A DNA stretch of 64,000 bases from Sparassis latifolia (GCA_018466975.1 CM031552.1:1588416-1652415), one strand, 5' to 3'; shown: positions 24,060-35,108, counted from the stretch's first letter. The notes: a model not told the origin generated them from the letters alone. Program-made: numbers and translations.

Positions 24060-24560
24060 TATGTTTGGAAAAATGCAGGTGGCAGGTAGTATATATGCAA
24101 GTCTACCGCTGCTACTACTAGTACTCACCCTAGCGTACATCTCAAATGTCCGAGTCGTGCTGAGCTTTTTGCGGAATGAACTCCAAGTTGGACTCCAGGC
24201 ATTCAAATTATCAGCGACGTTGAGGATTCTGCGGCATCTGGATGGCTTCGAGGCTCTCCTTCATATTCTGTGCCCTGCAGTGGGGTTACGCACCTTTCAG
24301 TCTCCAGTGAAATGGCCACCATGAATTTTGCTCGTGAAGAACTCGGGATCCCTGTTCGCCGAGTTTCTTGCATGGTCTTCCAATTGGACCGCTAATAATA
24401 TCTTGGGTACACCATACATCCATCAAGGCTTACCTAGGATGTCTCTAGCGTCGAGGCTAAGCATCACTGGGAAGAACCTAGCAGACATCAGGACGCACCT
24501 CAAGCGCGAAGATGCAAAGAGCGAGTACGCGTATCCAATATTGTGCTCGACCTAGCGCTT
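24060..24560 (+). pseudogene. Fragment of a second APH-family kinase copy
   Basis: The sequence parallels 21822-22400 of the neighbouring decayed APH gene. Shared stretches include TTTTTGCGGAATGAACTC and an almost exact match around 24312-24370 encoding MNFAREELGIPVRR. Stop codons interrupt both the upstream and downstream parts, and nothing after the first kinase third was found. It is a partial tandem duplicate in the same orientation. Confidence 0.65.
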
Positions 24561-25982
24561 CGCAGTAGGAGATGACGGTAATCCAGAAGAACGGCACATC
24601 TGCGTTTCATATATCGCTCCGAGGCGGGTTGTGTTCAGGATGAGCGCCAACTTAACGTGCGACTACACTAGTCAGGTCGACGTCTACCAAACCCACCATG
24701 GGGCCTCTGCGGGAAGAAGCGGCGGAAGAAGCTCGAGAAGGGGGCATATCTGTGTCACTGTTGATATGCGCGGCCGTGACGGACAGCTGTTAAAGATAAA
24801 GGACAGCATGTAGCGCATTGAACGTTTTATCATAGTATCATCGGAACGAGAGCGCTGAGGCCTTCTTTGTTACTGTCAGTCTTGATCGGTCCAATAGATA
24901 TGCGAGTTTGGTCCGTGCCTTCAACCAATGGACGGTGCGGCATCTGAGCGTCAAGTCGATCGATGTATCATCGATGTGATCCATTGACTTGTTGGAGCAG
25001 CCTCTGCAGGTATAGGACAAGGGGAACACCCGACGCAGACGGGTATCATTGCAAGCTGGGGAAGCAACGATTGCACTGACGGCGGGAAGGACGAGGCGGG
25101 ACTTGGAGCACTTGGCACTTGGCCGGTGATGGGCGTCTCTGGATCGTCCCGCGCGCAATACGCGACGGCCGCTGCGAAGTTCGTGTGGTGAGGACGAGCT
25201 CCGTTGGCGGAAGACGCGCGGAGGAAGAGGGCGTGCGTTACGACATGTGCCAATGGGCCAATTGTCCGAGATGCGGTGTGGAGAGATTGGGACCTGCCCA
25301 TTCGGTGGCGGCGCTGCGTCGTCCCAGGGATCGGGCGGACGTGCCCCGGCGCAAGTCTAGGTTCGGATAACCAGCGAGATTCGACAACCGACAAGGGGAG
25401 TGCACTCGCCTGTAAACGAGGTGCACAGTCGACCAGCCGGTGTTTGGCGGACGTTACAATCGAACTGGCACACGTCTTCCGCACCAGGCGGGTACGCGAA
25501 ACCTCAACAGCAACTTTGTGCTCCTCCGCGCGATATGCAGATTCTGCGAGAACGCACGTCAGCTCGCGATCAGACGCCGTTAGCGTTGGAGGTGGGCATA
25601 TAGGGACATGACGCGGACGCGTGAATGAGGGGGAGACCCTGTATTCTGTCGCGATAGGAATGCACACTGAGCGTGCAGTACGCATACCTATCACGACAGA
25701 ATATTCAGTCTCTCGATGATCGATGCGACGGAGACGGTGAGGATTACTTGGCGCCCATCTACCACGCGCGATCACGTGCGTAAGAGGGATTGACGCCAGC
25801 GCTGAGCGCTGAGACTTGGCGCTTGACCTCCAACGTCGACGCAGATCCGGTCCTCGAGAACACCAGCAACGACGACGACGACGAGCATACACCCACCGAC
25901 TCTGTCCGGTCCTTCGGTCGTACCACCCCCAACGGCGAGCGCACCCCCAACGACGGCGAGCCCACCGCGCACGACCTTCCCA
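24561..25982. other. Intergenic 1.4 kb with one strong hairpin
   Basis: No gene is supported. Long frames on the minus strand (24951-26114) are arginine-rich, low-complexity mirror images of the GC-rich coding strand to the right. The only structured element is the 62-nt inverted repeat at 25642-25703. Confidence 0.4.
25642..25703. repeat. 62-nt near-perfect palindrome
   Basis: Two 28-nt arms starting TATTCTGTCGCGATAGG and ending CCTATCACGACAGAATA pair at 24 of 28 positions around a 6-nt loop (AGCGTG). It lies about 280 bp upstream of a predicted membrane-protein gene. It could be a folded-back transposon remnant, a transcription-factor site or an RNA hairpin, and the sequence does not decide among these. 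Confidence 0.75.
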
Positions 25983-26495
25983 ATGTCCGCCAGCGCCGCC
26001 CTCCCGCTCCCCTCCGCGAGCGCGGCGCCCTCCCCGCCCATCATCGACATCCTCCGCCTCGCCGCGCACGCCGCCTCCTCCCTCCTCTCCTTCCTCCTCG
26101 CGCTCCTCGCGCACCTCCTCACCCCCGCGCTCTACGTCCTCGCGCCCGCGCTCCTCTTCCTCCGCGTCCTCCTCGACGCGCTCGTCCTCGCGCCCCTCGC
26201 GCTCGCGCGCGCGGTGCTAAGGGAGGCGTACCCGCTGTATGTGTTTGGGGGCGCGGCGTGCCTGGGCGCGCTCTGCGTGGGGTACGCGGCGCGGGCGGTG
26301 GCGGGCTGGGTGCTCGCGGCGAGCGCGCCCGGTGCTGGTGTGGATGCTGCGGATGCTGCGCCGCGGGCGGGGGGGAAGCGGCGGAAGAGGGTGTCGATCA
26401 GGAGGAGGGGCGGGCGTAGCTGCGGCCGTTCTCGAGTTCTCGTGTTTGCAGTGTTCTGTTTGTCTGGGTCTGCAGGTGAGCGCGGGTGTTGTTGA
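25983..26495 (+). CDS. Small multi-pass membrane protein, about 170 aa
   Basis: The ATG at 25983 opens a frame with extended hydrophobic stretches at about residues 18-45, 46-70 and 85-112: ILRLAAHAASSLLSFLLALL, TPALYVLAPALLFLRVLL and PLYVFGGAACLGALCVGY. These suggest three transmembrane helices, with a basic C-terminal tail (GGKRRKRVSIRRRGGR). Similar layouts (Leu-rich helices with a PLYVF segment) occur in uncharacterised basidiomycete membrane proteins. No catalytic motif is visible. GC content is very high, so other frames are also open; the hydrophobic pattern and strong codon bias favour this one. The 3' end may include an intron after the KRRKR region, so the exact C-terminus is uncertain. 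Confidence 0.5.
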   Translation: MSASAALPLPSASAAPSPPIIDILRLAAHAASSLLSFLLALLAHLLTPALYVLAPALLFLRVLLDALVLAPLALARAVLREAYPLYVFGGAACLGALCVGYAARAVAGWVLAASAPGAGVDAADAAPRAGGKRRKRVSIRRRGGRSCGRSRVLVFAVFCLSGSAGERGCC

Positions 26496-27371
26496 TGGCT
26501 GCGCGGTCGGGTTCTGAAGGTTTTGTCTGTGCGCAGCGACGTCGACTTGCAAGGGTCCGCCCCCTAGGGATCCGTCGTCGTCCGTTTTACGTTCTTGAGC
26601 TTGCGTCCGCTGCGTGCCGTCTTGCCGTCTTGCCCGCTTTCCCCACGTTCCTGCATCGTCCTCGCACTCGCGTACAACCACGCACGCCTCCCCGTCTTCG
26701 TGCACCTATCCGTATCCTCGCGGGCTACACACACCGTCTCGTCCCAAATCAAATTCCGCACCGACCGTTTGAAGCCTGCTCAGGGTGAGTCCCACGCTCT
26801 CCGGTGTCGGTTGCGGGTTCTACAGATTCTGACCCTTGCTCTGGGCCGAAGATTTCTGGCGCTGCGACCTGGTGCTTTGTCATGCTCTGCGCGGACCCGC
26901 CGCTCCCCATTAGTCCGTGCTTGCCGTCTTGGCCGTCTCCTTCAAGTTCGAGCAATGTTCCTCGTCTTACCGCCTCGCACCCCTTTCTTGGTCCTCGCAG
27001 AAGCTGCGCTAAAGGCGCATATAGTCACGTACGCGTTCCCGTGGCGTCCTCGTGCGGCTGATGATGTACGATGTATCCCGGTACGGTACACGGGCGCCTT
27101 CTCCCGAATTGAATCCTTGAATTCGCGCGGATAGAGAGCGAAGGTTCTGGACGAGGGGGGCTGTCTTGCCTGTCACAGTATGTGCACCCACCGGTTTTCA
27201 CCTTGTGGCACGCCAAGAAAGGATCGGGGACGGAGCGTAATCTATTAATCGATACAGAGCACGAGCAGCCAAACCAACAAGCTGCACGGGTACACGGTAA
27301 TTAACACAATCGGAGCGCAGGATTAGCTATAGCGAGTGGGGAGCCAAGACGTAGGGTAAACATATATTCGC
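26496..27371. other. Intergenic, tail-to-tail UTR region
   Basis: The region lies between the 3' ends of two convergent genes. No domain, repeat or RNA gene was recognised. The plus-strand frame at 26595-27134 has no family resemblance. Confidence 0.4.
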
Positions 27372-28526
27372 TCAGAGATCGGCCCCGTCGGCGACGACGA
27401 TGCGGGGTACGTCGATGTCGGAGAGCCATTCTGCGGTGCGCGACTTGCGGTCCGCCGGGGCGGGGGGGAACTCGGGGGCAGTGGGGGTGCGCAGCTCGAC
27501 GGAGGCGTCGCTCGTCGTCGGGCTGTCCGGGGGGACGAGCGACTCGGGCGGGGACGCGCCCACCTCCAGCTCCACCACCTCCTCCTCCTCCTCCTCCTCC
27601 TCCCTCCCTCTCCTCCAGCAGGCCGAGCTCGGCCTGCGCGGCAGTGACGATCTCGAGCGCGTCCGCCTGCGCGATCTCGCGCGCGACCTCGAGCTTGGCA
27701 CGGCGCCTCTGGAGCGCGCGCATCGCGGCGCGGATGGCGCGCGACGTCTGGACGACGCGCGTGAGGGACAGCTGGTGGTAGGGCGCCCAGCCGTCGGGGA
27801 GGCGCTCCTCGTGCATCCACGTGCGCAGCATCTCCACCGGGACGCCGGGCAGCGGCTGCGGCAGCGGGGCCGGCTCCGCGTCTTTGTGCGCGTGCCGAGT
27901 GCGGCCTTGAGCGTGGCGAGGAGCGAGCGCGGCGGGGCGGGCGCGGGCGACGGCGCGGGCGGGGGGTTGTTGAAGAGGAGGAGGACGATCGCCATCTCGC
28001 CCCGGGCGATCTCGGCGTGGAGCGCGTCCATGGGGCGCGCGTAGCTGGCCTCGCGGGCGACGCGCGCGCGTGCGACGTCGGCGGGGGTCATGAGCGCGCC
28101 GTCGGCGGCGTGGGCGAGGAAGGCGTCGAGCATGTGCGGGGCGGGGTGCAGCGGGGCGTACTCGTCGCGGTGGGCGACGTCGGGGTGGACGAGGGACGCG
28201 TCGTGCTCGATGCAGTTGTGGCGCGCGAGGTCCGCGAGGCAGATGTGCGCGCGGCGCTGGCCGAGGAGGAAGAACCCGCCGCGGGTGAGCACCCACGCGA
28301 GCGGCGCGGAGAGGCGGTAGCCCGCGCGCAGGGCGTGCGTGAGCGCGGCGGGCGTGACGCACTTGCCGTCGCGCGGGAGGTAGCCGTGGTTCGCGAGCGC
28401 GTTGAGCGCCGGGCACGGCGAGCGGCTGTCGCCCTTTTGCGGCGGGCAGAAGGCGTGCGTGCCGTGGCCCGTGATCGGGCAGTGGTGGGCGTGCGCGTGC
28501 TCGGGGACGGAGACGGAGACGGACAT
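27372..28526 (-). CDS. Heme-thiolate peroxidase (chloroperoxidase/peroxygenase family)
   Basis: Starting at ATG 28526, the product shows the proximal heme motif in SRSPCPALNALANHGYLPRD (PCP, the Cys that ligates the heme). It then has LRAGYRLSAPLAW and the distal IEHDASLVHPD (E-H-D acid-base pair with Mg site). These define the HTP family, which uses hydrogen peroxide to halogenate or oxygenate substrates. The C-terminal domain (MLRTWMHEERLPDGW, LSLTRVVQTSRAIR) is in the next frame between about 27900 and 27605. The final acidic tail (EEEEEE, ending IVVADGADL at 27372) returns to the first frame. No GT-AG intron explains the first switch; the second lies in a GGA repeat. No signal peptide is evident. 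Repeat R2 lies only about 60 bp upstream of the start. The gene may be intact if these are assembly errors in GC-rich DNA. Confidence 0.75.
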   Translation of the reverse strand: MSVSVSVPEHAHAHHCPITGHGTHAFCPPQKGDSRSPCPALNALANHGYLPRDGKCVTPAALTHALRAGYRLSAPLAWVLTRGGFFLLGQRRAHICLADLARHNCIEHDASLVHPDVAHRDEYAPLHPAPHMLDAFLAHAADGALMTPADVARARVAREASYARPMDALHAEIARGEMAIVLLLFNNPPPAPSPAPAPPRSLLATLKAALGTRTKTRSRPRCRSRCPASRWRCCARGCTRSASPTAGRPTTSCPSRASSRRRAPSAPRCARSRGAVPSSRSRARSRRRTRSRSSLPRRPSSACWRRGREEEEEEEEVVELEVGASPPESLVPPDSPTTSDASVELRTPTAPEFPPAPADRKSRTAEWLSDIDVPRIVVADGADL

Positions 28527-28583
28527 GGTGGTGAGGGGACACGCGTGGGTGGGCTGAGCGGCGGGCAGCTGGGGAAGGGATGG

Positions 28584-28962
28584 GTGATAGGATTTTATGG
28601 CTGACCCACCTACGAGGGCTTCCATACCAGCGGCTGTACGACGAACGCTAGCACGCCTTCCGTGCGCGGCCATCGCCCCCTCCCGATCCGATTAGTGAAC
28701 GGCATGAGAAGATGCGAGTCCTCGGAGTGCGCGTGCCTCCTGCAGACAATTGCCTCCTCCAGAGATTAGATTCGCACACGTGACGTTAACAGCAGCCAGA
28801 ACGAGGCTGGAGGCGCTGTTGATTCTTCGAAGAAGAGCTCGGAGGTCGGCGCGGGCTTTGAACGCAACGTTACAGACGCCCGGAGGATGGCGATGTCCGC
28901 GAAGAAATCCCGACCCCGTCGGTCCTGAGCGCAGAGCGTCGAACGGCTCTTCGACGGTGCGC
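28584..28962. repeat. Dispersed repeat R2, copy 1 (second copy 46168-46515)
   Basis: Shares with the second copy GTGATAGGATTTTAT at the left edge, then ACCAGCGGCTGTAC, GGCTGGAGGCGCTGTT, TTCGAAGAAGAGCTCGGAGG, ACGCCCGGAGGA and GATGTCCGCGAAGAAATC. Both copies lie in the same orientation with several indels. No ends, coding frame or target duplication were identified. The copy ends next to the 5' end of the peroxidase gene. Confidence 0.65.
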
Positions 28963-30030
28963 ATGGGCCACTTGTCAATGTCAAACCTCGGAGCATCACC
29001 TTCCTGTCTGACCTACCATTTCCGCCGTGGCCAGATTGCTTGTGGGAAGGACCTTTCTGTACTCTGTCAGTATCGTTCCGCATGATCATCGGAGCACTTC
29101 AAGCCGACGTCCGTTACGAACTCGCCGTCCAGACTCCTCCAAGAATCTCACCTCCAATCCCAACCCAGCACTAGCACTTGTCCTGGCACCTGCCTGTGGA
29201 CGTTCCCAGGATCTCAGTGGAACCGGTCGCTTTCAAACGCGGTATCGCATACGATCAGCACACGCATCTTCTCCCCTGCAGCTGGCTGTCCGGCGCATGC
29301 ACGCTGGCGATCCCCAAGCTGCGGGGAACCAGCCGCGTCACGTCCAGGAACCTCACCCCCAAATACCCATCTAGCACTGCTAGAGTTCCCTCCCGGATGT
29401 TCGCGTTCGCAGTTAATCCCAGTGGAAGTGGAATCGCATATGGTCTGTATATGCATGTTCACCTCTCGGTCCCGCCCGCGATCCCTGCAAATCGCCGCGA
29501 GACCGCCGTCCAAGAATATCGACGGAGCACTGACTGCCAGTTCCCTCCCGGACCCGGATGTTCTCGGAACCTCAGCGGAACCGGTACTTCAAAACGCTCG
29601 GAATCGCATATATATGGTCGTATTTTTTACCTGTCGGGTGCCCTGAGATTGCAGGTCCCTCCGCAGGCGCGCTGGCGATATCACAGAACGCCTCCGAGTA
29701 CCAGGGCGGCGGGCGGCACTCCGGCGTTTGGGAGCGCGACGCGTCCATCATGTGACCCGCCCTCCCGATCGCGAATACTAGGCATTTCGATCGTGACCCC
29801 GAACGCGACAACAACGCGATCTCGATCGCGCGCAAGTCTCCTGGTGTGGGCCAGCCCCACGTTACTTCGAAGAGTCTGTAGCACACTGCCCTCGGTGGAA
29901 CTGGTGGCCAGCTCGGAATCGCATATGACCAGTTGAATGCATTTTTTGCTGTAGGCTGGCGGCGGGTGCCCCGAGCTTTGGTCCGTTGCTGCGGGTGTGC
30001 TGGCGATCCCCAAGCGGCGAGATATCACTG
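28963..30030 (+). repeat. Degenerate tandem units of about 330-355 bp
   Basis: At least three units (near 29210, 29565 and 29890) share a core. Each has a CTCAGTGGAACCGGT-like segment, then a CGGAATCGCATA-like segment about 20 bp later, and a GCTGGCGATCCCCAAG-like segment about 100 bp further on. Divergence between units is high, and partial units lie between them. No coding frame or terminal repeats were found. Confidence 0.5.
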
Positions 30031-31134
30031 CGGTATAGCGTTTTGCGAAGGGACTCCTCACCTCTGAGCGGTGGAGGTCTGGTCCGGGACATTTCTTTTT
30101 CGGGGGCTTTTGGGCCTGGACACGACTTTGCAACCCTCCCCGTTTTGGCCGGTTTGGCGCGTACCAAGAAGATGAAATGCCTTCTCAGTTCTCCGCCAAT
30201 CGGGCTTCGTGCCGCTTTTTTGCATGTTTGAGGGCTGTTTGAACGTGTTTTTTGGGACGCTCGACTGCGTCTGCGGCCCACTTCATGTGCATCTGTGGTG
30301 GGCCTGACCCCGTTCAGTGGTCCGGACATGTCATCATGGAAGGTGTTTGCTCTCAGGACCCCCCCCCCTCCTAATTGGTCCGGATTAGCTTTTGTGACGA
30401 TTATCGGGGGTGTATAACATGTGCATGTGACCCGCCCAGCCGATCACCAAACGCGGAGTGATCGTGAACTTGAACACGAACGCCAGATCTCGATTGCGCG
30501 CAGCACCAGCCAGCCACGTACCGCTCTGGTCTGATGATACACGGTGTTATATCGTTGGACAAGACACTTTCACTTTCTGCCCTCGACTCGCCGGACGGTA
30601 TACTGGTATTCCTTTCCTCCCCGCCTTTGTCGCCACGCTGTGCGGATTCTGCCAGTAGCGATTTCGCGCTGAATCGGGGTGACGCGAACGCCCAACGTCC
30701 GTTCTCGCCCTGTTATCCTCGGTCTGCGCAGCGCGTTGGGCCGTTCTTGAGCTGTTGCGTCCACTACTGGGCTTATATGTGAACCTTGAACGCCTATTCG
30801 ACTCGGGCTGGCCATAGTCATGACGCAAGCTGACTGCAGCATCTTGTCGTTGCGCAGTCAAGAGGCAGACTTGCTGCACACTACACTTCTGGCGGTGGTC
30901 GCGGTGATGCTCGGACTCCTTGGGTCCAGAATCTCAATTTATCTATAGCCTCGGACTCGGACTAGGACGCGCTGCGCTGCATCTCGAGCTCCGTACCCGT
31001 TCCCCCCGTTTACGAAGTCTGCTGTCGTATTCGTCGTGTGGACACCAGAACACCAGGCCTGCCTGCGGCTCGACGCCGTACCCCGACAGTTGAACAGTCT
31101 TACAGCCTCATCGCGCTCTTCGCCGGGCTCGCAC
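30031..31134. other. Gene-free, possibly eroded repeat sequence
   Basis: No gene, RNA or clear repeat boundary. A short CCAGAATCTCA-type segment (near 30930) also occurs in the array to the right, so part of this stretch may be a decayed outer unit. A run of ten C residues lies near 30360. Confidence 0.4.
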
Positions 31135-32990
31135 CCTTTGGTTCTCCCAGACGTCCGGAATCTCAGCTCCGCAGACGCGTTGCCCCGTCTCGATCTCCCT
31201 AGTCCCTAATTTTGTTCGTAGCGACATGCTTGAACGTCAACGTGGTCACCCAGAGGCGGAGGCAGTCCTACCCACCCAGCGCGCCGAACCCAGGCCGGCC
31301 TCTCGTGTCCACGACGTGGAACCTTGGCATCATCCTCAGCCGGCTCTGCGAGCTGCCCCGGCCTGCGCTGGCGGCGACAGAGTGCCCCGGGTCGGTATCT
31401 TCCATCTTCTGTCTTCTGCCTTCTGCCTTCGAGATCGATTCGGGTTTCACGCTGACGCCGCTCTATTATGAAGGATCCGCCGCCGGAATTCGCCGTCGGG
31501 GGCTTCTGCGGGGTCCCATGGTCCTACACCGTGACGCCCCCACGAGCGCGCAGGTGGGGAAGTGGGGAAGTCAAGAGGGCCTCGGCACGAAGTCCGACTC
31601 GCCCTCGCAGCCGCACCAACCCCTTCCTCTGAGCTTTGCCCAGCCTGAGAATGCTCAAAGCGCCCGCCCGCTATTCCAATACCGTGCGTCTAGCCCTGGG
31701 TTCGTCGCAGCTTGCTCCCTTCCAAGTTGTCCTCCATCTCGCGTTTCTTTTTACTGCGCCCTCCTTGGCCCCAGAATCTCATTTCGACTACGCAGACTCC
31801 GTCGCGTCGTCTCGATCTCCACAACTCATCGAAGCTGTCAGCTGCATATCCAGCTGTCAAGCCTACAATTTGACGCGCTCATTCTTCAGTCTGCCTGCGC
31901 TCGCGATGATCGCAGCACCATTGCAAGTCAGTGTCTTCCATCTTCTATCTTGCGTCTTCGAGATCGATTGTATTTCACGCTGACACCGCCCTATTGTGAA
32001 GGATCTGCCGCCTTGGCTGCGCCGAGACCTTCTGTAGGGTCCCATGGTCCCAAGGTCCCACACTGTGACGCCCACGAGCGCGCAGGTGGGGAAGTGGGGA
32101 AGTCAAGAAGGCCCGGTCAGCACGAAGTCTGACCGGCCCCGCAGTTGCTCTCCTCCCTCTGAGCTTCGCCAAACCCGGGGGGTGCTCAAAGCGCCCGCCC
32201 GCTATTCCAATACCGCACGTCCAGCCGCGGGTTCGTCGCAGCTTCTGCCGTTCCGAGTTATCTTCCATCTCGCTTTTCTTTTTACTTCGTACGCGGTGCG
32301 AGACTCGTCTGGCGTGGTGGTGGTGGTGTGTGGTGGCTCAATGCTGTACACGATAGTTTAACCATAGCCTCCAACTTTGCACAACCTTACCCGCTTCGCG
32401 GGAGACGCGGTGCTCGCAGTCATTGGTCGCAGACTCGTCGCATTTTCTCGACCTCCACAACGCACTCGTGTACGACGAAGCTGTCGACTGCATACCCAGT
32501 GGCAAGTCTACAATTCGACGAGTTCACTGCAGACTGCCTGTGCTGGCGATGGTTGCGGCCCCATTGTAAGTCAGTATCTTCCATCTTCTATCTTGCGTCT
32601 TCGAGATTAGTTTGTATTTCACGCTGACACCGCCCTATTGTGAAGGAAGAGCGGAATTGGCTGCCGAGACCTTCTGCAGGGTCCCAAGGTCCCACATCGT
32701 GACGCCCACGAGCGCGCAGGTGGAGACGCCAAGTTGAAGAAGACAGCAAGAATTCCGACCGGCCCTTGCAGCCGCACGGACCCTCTTTCTGGGTCCCTCT
32801 TTCTGAACTTCCAAGATTGGCCAAACCCGAGTAACAAGAGCAGCAGTACACATGCGTCCGCCCGCGATTTCGGTACGTCCGTGGTCGCTGGCTCTATCAG
32901 TCCCTGCCGAGTTCTCTTCCGTCTCGCCTTTCTCTGTGTTTCGTACCTGGTGCGCGGCCCCTCTAACGCAATTTTAGTCGATGGCGTGGA
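31135..32990 (+). repeat. Tandem array of 540-640 bp units
   Basis: Three units begin with the same phrase, TCTTCCATCTTCT, at about 31400, 31937 and 32577. They then repeat TTCACGCTGAC, CCGCCCTATTGTGAAGGA, GGGTCCCAAGGTCCCAC, GTGACGCCCACGAGCGCGCAG and, in the first two, CAAAGCGCCCGCCCGCTATT and TTCGTCGCAGCTT. Spacings are 537 and 640 bp. A diverged partial unit precedes the first. Open frames run through the array but are not conserved between units, so I regard it as non-coding. Confidence 0.7.
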
Positions 32991-34139
32991 GAGCACCGGC
33001 GTTCCTGGCAGTAACGGACATTTTCAGGGAGTACGCTCTATGGCTCTTTTGAACTCCTGGCGAAAGCCGTGTTGCTCTAAGCTCCGGAATCTGTGATTGG
33101 AAGGTACGACATCACGCTGCGGGTTGTATCTGCGAAGCGCTTTCTGTGGCTGACTCGCTGAAACATGGGATAGATATATAGATAGGTGACAGCCTTTGAG
33201 TCGTTGTTGTTACCACCGGTCATATTCAAATTCTGCGGTTTCGAGCTACAATGAAGGTGGGGACGTCTGCCCCGAACTCTTGATGCGCACTCTGTTGTTA
33301 ATCCTGCTGTTTTGGACGTACGCGCACGTCAATCGCACTGCTCGTTCTTCCTAGCCTCGTACCCCTCAACTGACGCTTGTGGCGGGAGCCCTATAGGTGG
33401 GCGCGGTGTCCTTCGTTCGACCAGAAACCAGATCCTCGATTCGGCTCCCCAGATCCATGTTATCGGCACCCGTTCGAGAATGAAGATGACTCCTGCAGCG
33501 CTGGGCCGTCGTGGGATCAGGACACAATACGCTAGTATCCTTCGTGCTCCTTCATGGTCAACAAGCCAACTGGGCCTCATCTATACACGGGTCACAGGCT
33601 AAGTACAATCAGGACGAAGAAAGCATTCAGAGTGGACTTCCTCCGCAGTTGATCAGGCGTCCAGGAATCTCTAATTTGCTATGAGTAGAGGACTGAGGTT
33701 ATCGTCGGTTGTCTACCCATAAAACTGATGAGTAAGCGCTGAATACTGGTAACGCACTTCGTGTAGTTTACCTTCCCAAGGCCGTGCACTGAAGCACACC
33801 GGCAGAAGCGAATGCTATCTAATAGGAACGGTCCGTATGTACTACGTCGCAGTGCAGAGTAGTACTTCCAACTTCCATATATCAACTCCAAGCGCCGAGC
33901 GATCAGGAGACGCGTCTGTCGCCGTACGCCATGGTGACATTGTTTCCGGCAGTAATCATAGTAGAAGTGCAATCGAGACGACTTACGAAGGAGAGGACGA
34001 GTAACTTAAAACCGATCGATTTCTCCTTGAATGATTTCCCAACGCCTTATAGCAAAGAGCAATTACGCACAAGACCTGAACTCGACGTTAACGAACTCGA
34101 CAGGACATATCAACATCAACAAATCAAAAGCGAGGAGAA
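32991..34139. other. Gene-poor stretch
   Basis: No supported gene. A plus-strand frame at 33931-34143 (70 codons, ending QHQQIKSEEN) is protein-like in composition but has no recognisable motif and ends at the 3' end of the convergent GGYFLT gene. No RNA gene was seen. Confidence 0.35.
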
Positions 34140-34535
34140 CTAGTCTTGCATTACACCATCCTCGTTGAACTTCCCAAACGGGTCAGGAACTGTCTCGAAC
34201 ACAGGCTCCGACACCCCATGTCGCTGCAGCCAGCGCTTGATCTTCAAATCATCGTCATTTTCAACAAACCGAATGCAATCACGGAAACGCTCCGCTCGGT
34301 CTTCTCGCTGGTGAGTAGTAATCAAAGTCCCGACAACGATGGGCTCTGCAGAGTCCTTCTGAGGCAACGCCACAGGGACTGCAGTACAGGATCTGATGCC
34401 CCTGGAGAGCAGGTGGCTGTTCAGGATGTATGCTTCGCCATTAGGGATGTCGAGACCACGCCTGGCACCGAAGGTGGACAGCTGTTCGTGGGTCAAGAAG
34501 TAGCCGCCGATGACGAAGATCATAACGCTATACAT
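34140..34535 (-). CDS. GGYFLT-family small protein, A-type, 131 aa
   Basis: I do not recognise this family. It has three relatives in the window (45846, 49604 and 51563). Shared blocks are GGYFLT..QL, GARRGLDIPNGEAYILN, SRGI..CTAVPVALPQKD, GTLITTH, an RDC motif followed by an acidic patch (VENDDDLKIKRWLQRHGV), and a C-terminal FETVPDPFGKF. The A-type ends NEDGVMQD, identical in the last residues to the 51563 copy. There is no signal peptide or membrane helix. The frame is uninterrupted; the start may be ATG 34535 or the internal ATG just before IFVIGG, because family similarity begins there. Conservation of separate blocks across diverged copies suggests a real protein under selection. Function unknown. 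Confidence 0.65.
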   Translation of the reverse strand: MYSVMIFVIGGYFLTHEQLSTFGARRGLDIPNGEAYILNSHLLSRGIRSCTAVPVALPQKDSAEPIVVGTLITTHQREDRAERFRDCIRFVENDDDLKIKRWLQRHGVSEPVFETVPDPFGKFNEDGVMQD

Positions 34536-35108
34536 AATTCTTCATGAGTATGACTGCTGGCAATGAGCTTTGCTTGCTTTACCTATTCAATACGAGGAGC
34601 GTAGGTGCAGAGGCGAAGTATTGAAGAGATTTGGACTAATTGACTCTACGAGCGATTCTGGGTTTAGAATTTCCACAAATGAACGTCGGGTCGTACCTGG
34701 GGAGTAATACCAGTGAAGGATGGAAGGACGGCATTAGGCGGAGGCCCTCGGGCTGCCTGATGCAAGTCCTTACGTACAGGTTCAACCTGCAAATTTGAGT
34801 ACTCACCGTTGGGTTCTCAGTCTGACATGCACCTATGTCGTTCCACTGGCGGTAGAGCATCTTGACTGACAAATGTATTCTCTAGTATGAGATAGTGCAT
34901 GACTCTGCTATACTCGTATACATAATATTATTTAAATTCAACATGAATAATGAAACAAAGATGGGCCGGGTCCCGGTGGCCGGATGTGGCCGGATGGACA
35001 ATGCTAGGAGGACAGGGACAGATGGATGTACCTGAAATGCAGTGCCTCTGGAAAGCGACCATTGTATCTATGCCAGTCATTACGACAATGTCGGCACTGG
35101 TTCATTTG
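34536..35108. other. Intergenic, no gene recognised
   Basis: Upstream region of the A-type GGYFLT gene. It does not match the promoter-containing inverted-repeat arms at 48-53 kb by eye. An AT-rich patch at 34905-34945 is the only compositional feature. Confidence 0.4.

Noticed and set aside
24951..26114. 387-codon open frame on the minus strand
   Set aside because: Very GC-rich, arginine/glycine-rich translation antisense to the hydrophobic membrane-protein frame; no domain. It is a composition shadow.
27400..28604. Two long plus-strand frames (214 and 195 codons) opposite the peroxidase
   Set aside because: Low-complexity mirror images of the GC-rich peroxidase coding strand; the minus strand has the PCP and EHD heme-peroxidase motifs.
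31212..32132. 306-codon plus-strand frame in the tandem array
   Set aside because: It spans repeat units but its translation is not conserved between units and resembles no protein.
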